Below are positions 1-8,174 of a stretch of 64,000 nt of DNA, piece by piece. The stretch spans positions 1 to 64,000 of the forward strand of contig JAIQFC010000012.1 in NCBI GenBank assembly GCA_020073465.1, given 5' to 3'. A model generated the notes under the pieces. It had not been told where the DNA came from. It worked only from the letters and a program-made list of their open reading frames with translations, and did no database searches. Each line of letters begins with the position of its first letter. Position 1 is the first letter of the stretch. Made by a program: the position numbers and the translations under genes. This DNA is from Terriglobia bacterium (GTDB taxonomy: Bacteria; Acidobacteriota; Terriglobia; Terriglobales; Acidobacteriaceae).

Positions 1-163
1 AGGTCTGGCGCGAGATTCCGAAGTGGCGGCAGGTACGGGCCGCGTTCTGACAGCGGCGGTAGTAATCCATCCACTCCAGACGGACTCGACCCTCCCGGCT
101 CAGCTCTTTCCCCGTGCGCGCCAGCTGGCGCGCACGGGGAACTTCTCCATCACGAACTTGCAT
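1..163 (-). CDS. Transposase/integrase N-terminus (partial, runs off window)
   Basis: An open frame begins with ATG at 163 on the minus strand, just after an in-frame TAG (173-175), and continues without a stop past position 1. The 54 residues visible are basic and include RLEWMDYYRRCQ and TCRHFGISRQT, a helix-turn-helix pattern that I recognise from the N-terminus of IS481/IS3-like transposases with an integrase core. Only the DNA-binding part is in view, so I cannot tell whether the gene is intact. It suggests that the left edge of the window lies in mobile or accessory DNA. The frame also contains a perfect 30-bp palindrome at 110-139. Confidence 0.6.
   Translation of the reverse strand, partial: MQVRDGEVPRARQLARTGKELSREGRVRLEWMDYYRRCQNAARTCRHFGISRQT
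110..139. repeat. Perfect 30-bp palindrome
   Basis: The arms 110-124 and 125-139 are exact reverse complements with no loop (centre GCCAG/CTGGC, outer ends CCCC/GGGG). It lies within the first codons of the partial transposase frame, where it codes for an Arg/Ala-rich stretch. It could be an operator or folding element controlling transposase expression, or a restriction-type palindrome. The role is unknown. Confidence 0.8.
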
Positions 164-365
164 GCCGACACTCTATTCGAGTGTCACCAATCATTCTGAA
201 CGGGAACACCAACCACCAAAGTAGCCCACTACCCGGACTTCGGCTGCCGTATGCTCCTGTTTCCCCTATTTCCCGCAGTTTTTCAGTTCTTCGGTATCAG
301 TGGTATCAACCTCCGGGACGATCTCATTTCTGCTTTTCAGTAAACTTGAGAGAAAGGCCGAGTGC

Positions 366-812
366 ATGCTTGCGAGAGTCTCGCAAAGAACGGAGCGTGA
401 TTGCGTCATCGCAACGGTCGCGACGGTGATGGGGCCTCCCTACACCTACGGGCGTGTACAGCAAGCTCAGAACCGATACCCGCAAACTACACCCGATGGC
501 ATGCACGCGGCTTGGTGGGAGACGTATCTTTGGGATGAGGGGTTTCCCAATGAATATCATCCAGTCGCGCGCCTACATTCAATCGTCGGGCCGCCAGCCA
601 ACATTGTCGGAATCGTGATGTTGAGACCGCTGTCAGGCAATCACGGTCATGTGATTGCAGTAGACGAACGCGGATGCATAAACTCGGCGACAAACTGGCC
701 GGAACGAATTCTATCGCTGACTGAACTGCTAGACGAGTACTGGCGTCTGGGAAGCCCGTACACACCTGAAGAGATTTTCTTGGCCATTTGGCCTCAATGT
801 TCGCGCCAGTGA
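366..812 (+). CDS. Possible C39/papain-like cysteine peptidase-fold protein
   Basis: This is a 148-residue protein without signal peptide. I chose ATG 366 because an AAAGG-like ribosome site lies 8 bases upstream; a longer frame begins at 300. The arrangement ERDCVIATVAT (Cys13), then GHVIAVDERGC (His95, Asp100) and Asn110 resembles the Cys-His-Asp/Asn order of papain-fold C39-like domains, in which an N-terminal helix carries the cysteine. This is a pattern reading and not a family match. The gene sits between the partial transposase and a PD-(D/E)XK-like gene near tRNA-Leu, so it is probably accessory. Its substrate is unknown. Confidence 0.5.
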   Translation: MLARVSQRTERDCVIATVATVMGPPYTYGRVQQAQNRYPQTTPDGMHAAWWETYLWDEGFPNEYHPVARLHSIVGPPANIVGIVMLRPLSGNHGHVIAVDERGCINSATNWPERILSLTELLDEYWRLGSPYTPEEIFLAIWPQCSRQ

Positions 813-825
813 CACGCTTATGCGC

Positions 826-1272
826 TTAATCATCACCGACGGGAAGAATTCCGATTGGAGGATTGGCTACGAGCCGATAGGGTTGCAGGAGTTCCCGTAG
901 TTTCCGAGAAATCTTCGGAAACGAATACCCACCACGGTCCTTCCAAGAACTGGTCCTCCCGATGTTCGTCGACGCAAGCACCGTCTTGAGAAATTCATCA
1001 TGCGGATACAGGAACCACTCGCCTCCATCGGGGAAACAGATGTACAGGTCCATGTCGAGATACTTCTTGTCGAACGTCAGGCGACCCTTCAGTTGCACCT
1101 TCAGGAACGACGTGCCATCGAAGTGCTGCGCGATAAAATCCGCACCTCGCCAGTCGCTGCTCAGACGAATTGTCGTAAACCCGTAGTCGGCGAGGACCGC
1201 TGAGACTTTCTGGAAATTGTAGGCCTCTTGTTGCCGAGAATTGAGACTGGGATAATCAACGCGGTCGAACAT
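826..1272 (-). CDS. PD-(D/E)XK nuclease-like protein
   Basis: This is a 148-residue protein. The open frame extends upstream to 1464, but that extension is the translated tRNA-Leu gene, so ATG 1272 (MFDRVDYPSL) is the real start. The core WRGADFIA, then FLKVQLKGR, gives Asp45 followed by Gln60-x-Lys62, the D...(E/Q)xK arrangement of the PD-(D/E)XK fold; Glu16 could be the helix-1 acid. Proteins of this size and pattern include orphan endonuclease-like proteins often carried on mobile DNA. There is no obvious methylase partner. Nuclease activity is inferred from the motif only. Confidence 0.55.
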   Translation of the reverse strand: MFDRVDYPSLNSRQQEAYNFQKVSAVLADYGFTTIRLSSDWRGADFIAQHFDGTSFLKVQLKGRLTFDKKYLDMDLYICFPDGGEWFLYPHDEFLKTVLASTNIGRTSSWKDRGGYSFPKISRKLRELLQPYRLVANPPIGILPVGDD

Positions 1273-1377
1273 TTTTTTCACTTTTTGGACTTCTCGCGGC
1301 TCACCATTGCCTGCAGAGCGGCTCCTTCGAGACTGGCAGCGGGTCCATCCGGTGGGTAACTCTATGAAAGCAAAACA

Positions 1378-1462
1378 TGGTGCGGAAGGGGGGATTTGAA
1401 CCCCCACGCCTTTCGGCGCCACCCCCTCAAGATGGTGTGTCTGCCAGTTCCACCACTTCCGC
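1378..1462 (-). tRNA. tRNA-Leu (anticodon GAG)
   Basis: The 85-nt minus-strand gene has a 7-bp acceptor stem (GCGGAAG/CTTCCGC), encoded CCA, a T-arm with GTTCAAAT, a long variable arm (GGCGCCGAAAGGCGT) typical of a class II tRNA, and an anticodon loop TTGAGGG on a 5-bp stem. The anticodon is GAG, decoding CUC/CUU. Its flanks carry accessory genes, as expected for a tRNA used as an integration site, but I found no duplicated 3' end nearby. Confidence 0.96.
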
Positions 1463-1496
1463 ACTAGCTTGAAACGGAACCACGAGACAGCATTTG

Positions 1497-1502
1497 ATTA
1501 TA
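1497..1502 (-). promoter_or_regulatory. -10 box of the tRNA-Leu promoter
   Basis: The minus strand reads TATAAT here, 34 bases before the tRNA 5' end. The -35 region (TCGGAG or TTCGGA at 17-18 bp spacing) is weak. Confidence 0.6.
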
Positions 1503-1623
1503 GCAAAAGCAGGAGTGGGCTCCGAAGGCATGCGCTCTCTAAGTGGTGGGCTGTTTTCAAATTCAGTCATAAAGGATACGCTTCCCCGGTCGGATTCCCT
1601 ACGACGCTGTGGAGGTGTGCGCG

Positions 1624-2397
1624 ATGGAGTTGTGGAAATTTATCACGGCTGTTTTCGGAACGTGGGTGGAAAAAGTAGGAATATTCCTGACAATTCTTCC
1701 ATTCATAGAAAAGATTCCTCGCGTCAAGCAATGGTTGAGCGAGAAGCCAATCATTGACCGCTTCGTGCCTGCGCTCTGGGTAATTGGTGGAATCTGCGTT
1801 CTATGGGGATTCTATGCAGCGTGGGCAGAGGAGCACCAGAAGATATGGTCTCAAATGGCATATATGGCCATTCGTGTAAATGAACCTTGGATTCCTAATC
1901 GCCCGTCCGAGCCTCACGGCGGTAGGGCATGGGTTGATTTTGGACTAGAGAACACAACGCAGTATCCGGCTACAAAGGAGGCAACTGCGGCAGAATTGGT
2001 AATTGCCCATCTAGACCATCCAATCGGAGTGGTAGCGCCGGACAATAATCCTTCCACGCCGGAACTAGAAAAAGCTGCGTGGGAGCAAATGTTAAGAGAT
2101 CAAGAAAACACTGAGGGGCATCTTGTGACCACGTATGATCCCTTTGAAAAGAACTTTAAATCTGCTTTCACGAAGGGCGTCATGTTGAAGCCTGAGCACG
2201 ACCGTATCAACGTCGAACAGATTGATCTGCTCTATCTCGTGGGAATTGAAAAATGGGAGAGTGCGGGCGGAATTCATGCCAAGACATTTTGCTACTGGTT
2301 GCAACCACCAATTGAAGGGGCCGTCCAAGTTGACAAATGCCGGACGCACAACGATTACATAGACGATGCGACAGACTACTTAAAGTATGTGCAATGA
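1624..2397 (+). CDS. Hypothetical single-pass membrane protein
   Basis: I do not recognise this 257-residue protein. ATG 1624 has GGAGG at 1611-1615, 8 bases upstream; an in-frame GTG at 1609 is less likely. A hydrophobic segment at about residues 47-67 (FVPALWVIGGICVLWGFYAAW without its last residues) forms one membrane span, preceded by an amphipathic N-terminus and followed by about 190 soluble residues rich in Glu and Asp. Its lower GC and codon use differ from the housekeeping genes downstream, which fits horizontal acquisition beside tRNA-Leu. No enzymatic motif is visible. Confidence 0.7.
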   Translation: MELWKFITAVFGTWVEKVGIFLTILPFIEKIPRVKQWLSEKPIIDRFVPALWVIGGICVLWGFYAAWAEEHQKIWSQMAYMAIRVNEPWIPNRPSEPHGGRAWVDFGLENTTQYPATKEATAAELVIAHLDHPIGVVAPDNNPSTPELEKAAWEQMLRDQENTEGHLVTTYDPFEKNFKSAFTKGVMLKPEHDRINVEQIDLLYLVGIEKWESAGGIHAKTFCYWLQPPIEGAVQVDKCRTHNDYIDDATDYLKYVQ

Positions 2398-2530
2398 GCC
2401 ACCATTTACGCGGCTTGCTACCTCTGTTGATTTCAAACTGCACCACTGCCAGTGAAATGTATTTCTTGACATCCCTTCTCCATCCTCATATCGTGAATAC
2501 ATTCAGGCATGTAGGCCTGAGTTCGCCGTA

Positions 2531-2644
2531 TCTCATGCAGAGTGGCTGAGGGTCACGGGCCCGTCGAAGCCACGACAACCGGATCAGGAGAGATAGCCTG
2601 ATCATCTGGTGCCAATTCCCGCCCGGTTCGCGGGGGACATGAGA
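2531..2644 (+). promoter_or_regulatory. SAM-I (S-box) riboswitch
   Basis: This leader matches the SAM-I aptamer element by element. P1 is TCTCATG (2531-2537) with CATGAGA (2638-2644). The 5' core reads CAGAGTGGCTGAGGG, followed by CGGGCCCGTCGAAGCC and GACAACC. P3 is GGATCAGG...CCTGATC. The invariant GGTGCCAATTCC follows, and P4 is a CCCG/CGGG hairpin. An intrinsic terminator at 2660-2700 and a cysteine desulfurase gene at 2741 come next, so binding of S-adenosylmethionine is expected to stabilise P1 and cause termination. The minus-strand frame across this region is a shadow. Confidence 0.95.
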
Positions 2645-2659
2645 TCTCGGTAGTGATAT

Positions 2660-2700
2660 TGCCTCGTCCCCTCAATCCCGGATGAGGCATTCGTGTTTTT
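2660..2700 (+). terminator. Riboswitch-controlled intrinsic terminator
   Basis: A 10-bp stem (TGCCTCGTCC with GGATGAGGCA, one G-U pair) is followed by TTCGTGTTTTT. It lies 16 bases after the SAM aptamer and ends 40 bases before the desulfurase start, as expected for an S-box expression platform. Confidence 0.85.
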
Positions 2701-2740
2701 GGGCGCGCAGGGCCCAGCGCAGCCCCGATGGAGAATGGGC

Positions 2741-3943
2741 ATGACTGCACGCATTTATTTTGATCATTCCGCAACCACTCCGCTGGACCCTCGGGTTCGC
2801 GCCGCGATGGAGCCTTTCCTCGATGGAGTCTTCGGAAATCCGTCGAGCTCGCATCGCGAAGGCCGGATAGCCCGGGAAGCGGTCGAAACAGCGCGGGCTC
2901 AGGTGGCATCTCTGTTGGGCGCGGATGCCTCGGAAATCGTCTTTACCGCCAGCGGGACCGAAGCTGACAATCTGGCGCTGATCGGCACGATTCGATCGCA
3001 CGATCGACCCGGCCATCTGGTGACGAGTTCGATCGAGCACGCCGCAATTCTCGAGACTTGCCGCTTCCTGGCAAAATCTGGAACGAAGATCACCTACCTT
3101 CCAGTCGATGGCGATGGTCTGGTCAATCTCGACAGCTTGCTGCGGGCGCTGCAATCGGACGTCAGTCTGGTTTCCGTCATGGCGGCAAGCAATGTCGTGG
3201 GGACAGTCCAGCCCATCGAGGAACTGGCTCACCTCACCAAGCTGCACGGTGTCCTGTTTCACACGGACGCGGTACAGGCGGCAGGGAAAATTCCGCTCAA
3301 CGTGAAGCGCATCCCGGTCGACCTGCTTTCTTTGTCGGCTCACAAACTGCATGGCCCCAAGGGAATTGGCGCTCTCTACGTGCGCAAGGGCGTCCACCTG
3401 TCTCCGATTGTCTTCGGAGGCGGGCAGGAACGAGGGTTGCGTTCCGCAACCGAAAATGTAGCTGGAATTGTTGGTTTCGGCGCCGCCGCCGCGATCGCAC
3501 AGGAAGAGCTCGCCGAGGAAGCAGCTCGCCTCGCGGAATTCCGGGAACGCATCGTCGCAGCGCTTCGCCAGACTCTGCCGCACTGTTATCTATTTGGACA
3601 TGCGGCCAAACGCCTGCCGGGTCATCTGAGCATCGGTTTCCACGGTCAGGAAAGGGAAGTGGGAAAGCTCTTGCTTAAGTTGGATGAGGCTGGCGTGGCG
3701 GTCTCCGCCGGAAGTGCCTGCAGCGCTCACCACTCAGGGCAGCCGTCCGAGGTGCTCCTCGCGATGGGTTACGACTCGGAGCGTGCACGAGGTCTGCTGC
3801 GCATCACGTTGGGGCGTTTTAACACTGTGCAGGATGTCGAGCGGTTCCTGGAAATCCTCCCGCAAGCCGTCGCGTCGCTGACGCCCGCACCAAATCACCG
3901 CCAATATGCCGCAGTCGCACTCGATGCTGTGGCGCCAGCTTGA
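2741..3943 (+). CDS. Cysteine desulfurase, NifS/IscS family
   Basis: This 400-residue PLP enzyme converts cysteine to alanine and enzyme-bound persulfide. It begins MTARIYFDHSATTPLDPRV, the family's N-terminal signature. The PLP lysine is in SAHKLHGPKG (Lys202), and the catalytic loop cysteine is in SAGSACSAHH (Cys327), of the short-loop NifS/IscS (group I) type. ATG 2741 has GGAG 7 bases upstream; the in-frame ATG at 2735 is too close to it. The gene is transcribed alone: a SAM riboswitch with terminator precedes it and a palindromic terminator follows. No iscU, iscA or suf gene is adjacent, so this copy may serve sulfur traffic linked to methionine/SAM and not general Fe-S assembly. That role is inference. 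Confidence 0.93.
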   Translation: MTARIYFDHSATTPLDPRVRAAMEPFLDGVFGNPSSSHREGRIAREAVETARAQVASLLGADASEIVFTASGTEADNLALIGTIRSHDRPGHLVTSSIEHAAILETCRFLAKSGTKITYLPVDGDGLVNLDSLLRALQSDVSLVSVMAASNVVGTVQPIEELAHLTKLHGVLFHTDAVQAAGKIPLNVKRIPVDLLSLSAHKLHGPKGIGALYVRKGVHLSPIVFGGGQERGLRSATENVAGIVGFGAAAAIAQEELAEEAARLAEFRERIVAALRQTLPHCYLFGHAAKRLPGHLSIGFHGQEREVGKLLLKLDEAGVAVSAGSACSAHHSGQPSEVLLAMGYDSERARGLLRITLGRFNTVQDVERFLEILPQAVASLTPAPNHRQYAAVALDAVAPA

Positions 3944-3980
3944 TGATTGCTCACCCAGACGTAAGTGACGGAGCATAACA

Positions 3981-4008
3981 AAAGGCCAGCCGCATGCGGC
4001 TGGCCTTT
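3981..4008. terminator. Bidirectional palindromic terminator
   Basis: This is a perfect 28-bp palindrome whose arms AAAGGCCAGCCG and CGGCTGGCCTTT flank CATG. It lies between the convergent cysteine desulfurase and aceA genes, with A/T runs at both ends, so it can terminate both. Confidence 0.85.
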
Positions 4009-4031
4009 CAGTCCTGCAGACAATTTCGATT

Positions 4032-5531
4032 TCAGTCTCCCGAAGGCAACAGCATCTCCTCCGGGCCATGCTCAATCCTGACAGGCGTGTGCGGGCAGTT
4101 CCCGAGGATCGGCTGACAAGCCGCATCCGGACCATGCTCCGGGTGTAGCAGCGGTTTCTTCTCGGCAAACTGTTCGGCTTCGGTGGATTCGGCGAGCGCT
4201 ACCGTCGACGAAAGCCCTCCGCTGATGACCTGCTGCACCTGGTCGAAGTATCCCGTACCCACAAACCGCTGATGTTTCACGGCTTCATATCCGTATTGAG
4301 TTTCGCGGCTGAATTCCTTTTCCTGCAGCCTCGAGTACGCGGTCATGCCCGCCAGTTTGTAACCGCGAGCCAGTTCGAACATGCTCAGGTTGAGCGCGTG
4401 GAAGCCGGCCAGGGTCACAAACTGGAACTTGTATCCCATGCGCGCCAGGGCGGGCTGGAAGTTCGCGATGGTGGCCTCGTCCAGCTTCTTCCGCCAGTTG
4501 AAGCTCGGGGAACAGTTGTAGGCCAGCATCTTTCCCGGATACTTCGCGTGAATCGCTTCGGCGAAGCGGCGAGCTTCCTCAATGTTCGGCTCGGAAGTTT
4601 CGCACCAGATCAAATCCGCATAGGGTGCGTACGCCAGTCCCCGAGCGATCGCGGAATCGAGTCCGCCGTTTATGCGGAAGAATCCCTCGGGCGTGCGCTC
4701 GCCCGTGCAGAACTCGCGGTCGCGCGGATCGATGTCGCTGGTGAGCAGATGCGCGCTGTTGGCGTCGGTGCGAGCCATGACCAGCGTGGGCACGCCGAGC
4801 ACGTCCGCCGCAAGACGAGCTGCTACCAGCTTCTGAATTGCTTCGCTGGTGGGGACAAGAACTTTGCCGCCCAGGTGCCCGCACTTCTTTGCCGAGGAGA
4901 GTTGATCTTCGTAGTGGACGCAAGCTGCGCCGGCTTCGATCATGCCCTTCATCAGCTCAAAAGCATTCAGCGTTCCGCCGAAGCCCGCTTCCGCGTCGGC
5001 AACGAGTGGCGCAAACCAGGTTTGCGACGGAGCCACCTTGCCCTCCGCATGGTGAATCTGGTCGGCACGCTGCAACGCGTAATTGATGCGCCGGCAAAGA
5101 TTCGGCACACTGTCCGCCGGGTAGAGACTCTGGTCGGGATACATCTGTCCGGAGTTGTTGGCGTCAGCCGCGACCTGCCATCCGCTCACATAGATCGCCT
5201 TCAACCCCGCCTGCACCTGTTGCACGGCCTGGTTGCCGGTCATCGCGCCCAGCGCGTTGATGTATTCGTCGCTGCGCAGAAGTTCCCACAAGCGCTCCGC
5301 GCCCAGGCGGGCGAGCGTGTGCTCGATGTGAATCGAGCCGCGCAGCCGCAGCACGTCTTCTGCCGTGTACGGACGTTCCACGCCTTGCCAGCGCGGGTTC
5401 GTCGTCCAGTCATGGTTCAGAGCAGCCTGGGCTAGCTCATATTGTGCGACCCGCTCTTTGTCGCTCATCCTCGGCTCGAGGCGCTGGGGTGTTGAGGGTT
5501 GCTTTCCGTGTCCGTTTCCGTTGGCCGACAT
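4032..5531 (-). CDS. aceA: Isocitrate lyase
   Basis: This enzyme cleaves isocitrate to succinate and glyoxylate, the first step of the glyoxylate bypass. The 499-residue protein carries the active-site motif KKCGHLGGK and conserved blocks such as [12 protein letters not shown] and YNCSPSFNW. The C-terminal tail after about residue 450 ([16 protein letters not shown]...) is a family-specific extension I cannot assign. Two starts are possible, ATG 5537 and ATG 5531; AGGAG lies 4 or 10 bases upstream respectively, and I chose 5531 (MSANGNG). It follows aceB by 56 bases in the same orientation, so the two are probably one operon under the IclR-type regulator. Confidence 0.96.
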   Translation of the reverse strand: MSANGNGHGKQPSTPQRLEPRMSDKERVAQYELAQAALNHDWTTNPRWQGVERPYTAEDVLRLRGSIHIEHTLARLGAERLWELLRSDEYINALGAMTGNQAVQQVQAGLKAIYVSGWQVAADANNSGQMYPDQSLYPADSVPNLCRRINYALQRADQIHHAEGKVAPSQTWFAPLVADAEAGFGGTLNAFELMKGMIEAGAACVHYEDQLSSAKKCGHLGGKVLVPTSEAIQKLVAARLAADVLGVPTLVMARTDANSAHLLTSDIDPRDREFCTGERTPEGFFRINGGLDSAIARGLAYAPYADLIWCETSEPNIEEARRFAEAIHAKYPGKMLAYNCSPSFNWRKKLDEATIANFQPALARMGYKFQFVTLAGFHALNLSMFELARGYKLAGMTAYSRLQEKEFSRETQYGYEAVKHQRFVGTGYFDQVQQVISGGLSSTVALAESTEAEQFAEKKPLLHPEHGPDAACQPILGNCPHTPVRIEHGPEEMLLPSGD

Positions 5532-5587
5532 GTACATTACTCTCCTGACTCTTCTGAAAAATTGGTCTGACGCTGAGATGCTTGGTT

Positions 5588-7180
5588 TTAAGCCGGGTTG
5601 AATTCTCCGTTGACGATCATGGCTTCGCTGATTTCGCGGGCGCGGCGGAAGCGGTCTGCTTCCCCGGATTCGGTGCCGGCAGGCAGTTCCCGCAACAGCC
5701 GGTCCAACTCCTCGTCAAACAGTTCCGTGATGAACTCGGGCGTGTGTTTCACCGCATGACCGTTCTCGTCTGTGATCGAGACCAGCTCACGATGCAAGAC
5801 ACGCTGCGCGATCATGAGGCGGTAGATGCGATCGGTCGCGAGATCTTCCATATAGCCGTCCAGCAAGCTGGCGCCTCGGCCGCTGAGCACACCGTGGCGG
5901 TAGCGGATCACTGTGCGCACCGCAGCGCGCGTACCCTTCACCGTGCGGTCGCCCACGCCCTCCGGCACAGGACGCAGATCGGGATACCGGCTCGCATTCT
6001 TCGGACGCGCGTTGAGCTGGTTGGGGTAAGGAAACTGCGCCACTGCAATCTGATTCTGGTCGGGATGCCCCGTCCAGGCGCCATCCATGAGGCAGTCCGC
6101 CTCGTTCTTCTTGTCTTTCTCCAGAATCGCCAGCGCGCGGACGTTAAGCTCGGCATCCTCGCGGCTGGGATAGAGCGCTGTCATTCCACCGATCGCCAGG
6201 ATTCCCCGGTGATGGCACACTTCCGGTATCAGCTCGCGCAGGTTCTGGAAGAACTTCACATTGTGCGGGATGGTGTTGCGATCGGGCAGCACCCAGTCGG
6301 GATCGTCGAGATTGAAGTGGATCAGGCTGGCCATGTAGTCCCAGCGGCCCAGGTTCAGTCCGATGATGTGATCGCGCAGGTTGTAGGCGAACTCTTCCAT
6401 CTGAAACGCCAGCGGATGCGACTCCACCAGCGCCATGCACTTGATGTAGTTATGCGGCAGTCCCCGCCACTGAGCCAGCGCCTGGAACAGATCCCGCCAC
6501 CACAACGCTTCCTCCGCCGATTCCGACTTCGGAATGTAAATGCACAACGGGTGCTTCAATTCGGCGGGATCGATGCCATAGAAAACCCGACAAACGTCGA
6601 ACAGCGACGCGGACACCAGTTCACCCGGGATCAGCCCTGCCTGGTTGAGGTGCAGCCCCCGCGGCCGGGTAAAGATCACCGTGCCGCTCGGCTGAATCGT
6701 GACCGTGCGATCACGCTTCTTGTCGTAGTAGCTGAGTTGGCCGCGAAGGCAGGCCAGAATGTTGGCCACGCCCATCTCGTGATGCGACCATTCGTTGACG
6801 CAGGAATCTTCCAGATCGAGCATGACTCCGGGCGCGCCCGAGTTGAGCATCTTGACGCAGAGTTCAGCGTCATCCGCTGGGCCCGTCATCTGGTTGCGCT
6901 GATCCTGGCACCACTCCGGCAAAGCAATGCGCCAGCCATTGCGGGCCGCATCGGAAGGGAAGCGGTGCTTGGGCTTGTCGCCTTCGAGCGAAGCCTGCAG
7001 GACTTCGAGCCGCTTCGCGGCGAGTTCCTGCTGCCGCGGCGTGAACATGCGGTGCAGGGGCAGAAAGAAATCCATGAATCCCTGAGGGAGGTCGGTGGAA
7101 GGATCGAATCCTTCCGGTGCGGCATTGATCGGGTTCAGCAACCCGCTGACTTCCGGGAACCCCACTGCGGTTGGCGTCAT
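5588..7180 (-). CDS. aceB: Malate synthase A
   Basis: This enzyme condenses glyoxylate with acetyl-CoA to malate, completing the glyoxylate bypass. The 530-residue length and the motifs [12 protein letters not shown] (metal-binding Asp/Glu), [20 protein letters not shown] and [11 protein letters not shown] are typical of malate synthase A. GGAG lies 8 bases before ATG 7180. It is the promoter-proximal gene of aceB-aceA and is read divergently from the IclR gene at 7349. Two copies of a palindrome lie in the intergenic region, so regulation by that protein is likely. A long plus-strand frame across the gene is an antisense shadow. Confidence 0.97.
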   Translation of the reverse strand: MTPTAVGFPEVSGLLNPINAAPEGFDPSTDLPQGFMDFFLPLHRMFTPRQQELAAKRLEVLQASLEGDKPKHRFPSDAARNGWRIALPEWCQDQRNQMTGPADDAELCVKMLNSGAPGVMLDLEDSCVNEWSHHEMGVANILACLRGQLSYYDKKRDRTVTIQPSGTVIFTRPRGLHLNQAGLIPGELVSASLFDVCRVFYGIDPAELKHPLCIYIPKSESAEEALWWRDLFQALAQWRGLPHNYIKCMALVESHPLAFQMEEFAYNLRDHIIGLNLGRWDYMASLIHFNLDDPDWVLPDRNTIPHNVKFFQNLRELIPEVCHHRGILAIGGMTALYPSREDAELNVRALAILEKDKKNEADCLMDGAWTGHPDQNQIAVAQFPYPNQLNARPKNASRYPDLRPVPEGVGDRTVKGTRAAVRTVIRYRHGVLSGRGASLLDGYMEDLATDRIYRLMIAQRVLHRELVSITDENGHAVKHTPEFITELFDEELDRLLRELPAGTESGEADRFRRAREISEAMIVNGEFNPA

Positions 7181-7207
7181 CTATGCAACTCCTGGCCCAT
7201 TTCCATG

Positions 7208-7225
7208 TGTTCAATAGGATGAACA
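7208..7225. promoter_or_regulatory. Putative IclR-type operator 1
   Basis: TGTTCAATAGGATGAACA is an inverted repeat (TGTTC-N8-GAACA; flanking G/C extends it to six bases per arm). The same site recurs at 7281-7298 and shares the first nine bases, TGTTCAATA. This copy lies downstream of the proposed aceB start point, where binding would block transcription. Confidence 0.7.
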
Positions 7226-7245
7226 CAGATTCGGTATACTGGCGG

Positions 7246-7274
7246 ATCGTAAGCCAGCCCCAAAGCCGGGTCAA
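7246..7274 (-). promoter_or_regulatory. Putative aceBA promoter
   Basis: The minus strand has TTGACC (7274-7269), a 17-bp spacer and TACGAT (7251-7246), a good sigma-70 arrangement. The two operator-like palindromes lie on either side. Confidence 0.6.
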
Positions 7275-7280
7275 TAGGGT

Positions 7281-7298
7281 TGTTCAATATCTAGAACA
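7281..7298. promoter_or_regulatory. Putative IclR-type operator 2
   Basis: TGTTCAATATCTAGAACA is a second copy of the TGTTC-N8-GAACA palindrome, 73 bp (about seven helical turns) from operator 1. It lies just upstream of the aceB -35 box and upstream of the proposed regulator promoter, so one site could serve both genes. Confidence 0.7.
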
Positions 7299-7308
7299 CT
7301 AATTCATT

Positions 7309-7337
7309 TTGTTGGCGGGGTAAGGCTTTGCTACCAT
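7309..7337 (+). promoter_or_regulatory. Putative promoter of the IclR-type gene
   Basis: TTGTTG (7309-7314), a 17-bp spacer and TACCAT (7332-7337) lie 11 bases before ATG 7349. This implies a very short leader, which agrees with the lack of a clear ribosome site. Confidence 0.4.
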
Positions 7338-7348
7338 AACGATTCGGC

Positions 7349-8146
7349 ATGCCTACGAACCACGAATCTCCGTCAGTCGCGGTTGAACGGGCGCTGGCCA
7401 TGCTCGAGGCCGTGGCCCAGGACGCGGAGGGTCTCAGCAACGCCGAGATCAGCCGTAAGTTGGAGATTCCCAAGAGCTCGGCCAGCTATATCCTGCGCAC
7501 GCTCGAGACCCGGGGCTACCTGACCCGCAACCCGGAAACAGGGAAGTACCGCGTCGGATTAAAGATCCTCAGCTTGAGCCGCGGCGCCCTCAGCGGCATT
7601 GACGTGCGCGAAGTGGCGTTGCCCATCATGCGGCACCTCATGGAAAAGACCAACCTGACCTGCCACCTCGCCATTCTCGACGGCCCCGATGCGGTCTACA
7701 TCGAGAAGGTCGAGCCCACGGGATTCATCCGGATGGACACCTGGGTGGGCCGCCGCATGCGCGTTCATGCCACCAGCGTGGGTAAGGCATTGGTCGCACA
7801 CATTCCGCAGGAGCGGCTGGAAAAGATTCTGACCGAGCGCGGCATGGAGAAGCGTACGCCCAAGACGATTACGACCGTGTCCCGGTTGCTCAAAGATCTG
7901 GAAAAGGTGCGCGAGCAGGGATACGCCGTCGACGACGAAGAGAACAACATGGGAGCGCGCTGCGTCGGGGCACCCGTCTTCAATCAGCAGGGAACCATCG
8001 AAGCGGCCATTGGCCTGAGCGGGACCATCAACCAGGTGAACCCGCACACCATGCCGCGCATCCTCGAACACCTGAAAGACGCAGCCCGGCATGTGTCGAT
8101 GCAGTTGGGATATCGTGCGCCACACCGCCGGGTAAGCAACGTCTAG
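7349..8146 (+). CDS. IclR-family transcriptional regulator (glyoxylate bypass)
   Basis: The 265-residue protein has an N-terminal winged helix (residues about 8-70; NAEISRKLEIPKSSASYILRTL is split around the recognition helix) and a C-terminal IclR effector domain (HATSVGKALVAH, GYAVDDEEN, GARCVGAPVF, AIGLSGTIN). Its divergent position to aceBA, together with two matching palindromes between them, points to control of the glyoxylate bypass. The effector is unknown; glyoxylate and pyruvate are the known ligands of E. coli IclR. No ribosome site is visible. A methyltransferase follows after 28 bases and could be cotranscribed. Confidence 0.93.
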   Translation: MPTNHESPSVAVERALAMLEAVAQDAEGLSNAEISRKLEIPKSSASYILRTLETRGYLTRNPETGKYRVGLKILSLSRGALSGIDVREVALPIMRHLMEKTNLTCHLAILDGPDAVYIEKVEPTGFIRMDTWVGRRMRVHATSVGKALVAHIPQERLEKILTERGMEKRTPKTITTVSRLLKDLEKVREQGYAVDDEENNMGARCVGAPVFNQQGTIEAAIGLSGTINQVNPHTMPRILEHLKDAARHVSMQLGYRAPHRRVSNV

Positions 8147-8174
8147 GTCTTACTGGGATCGGAAATCTTCACGC

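Noticed and set aside
1273-1464. 64-residue N-terminal extension of the PD-(D/E)XK-like protein ([14 protein letters not shown]...)
   Set aside because: It is the translated tRNA-Leu gene; the real start is ATG 1272.
1469-1757. Two short plus-strand frames between tRNA-Leu and the membrane protein
   Set aside because: They overlap the tRNA promoter and the start of the better supported gene at 1624.
2553-3583. Two long minus-strand open frames over the riboswitch and the desulfurase gene
   Set aside because: They are antisense to the SAM aptamer and a clearly recognisable cysteine desulfurase and show no family motif.
4272-7222. Plus-strand frames of 387 and 546 residues
   Set aside because: They are antisense to aceA and aceB; composition is Gln/His/Arg-rich as expected for shadows of GC-rich genes.
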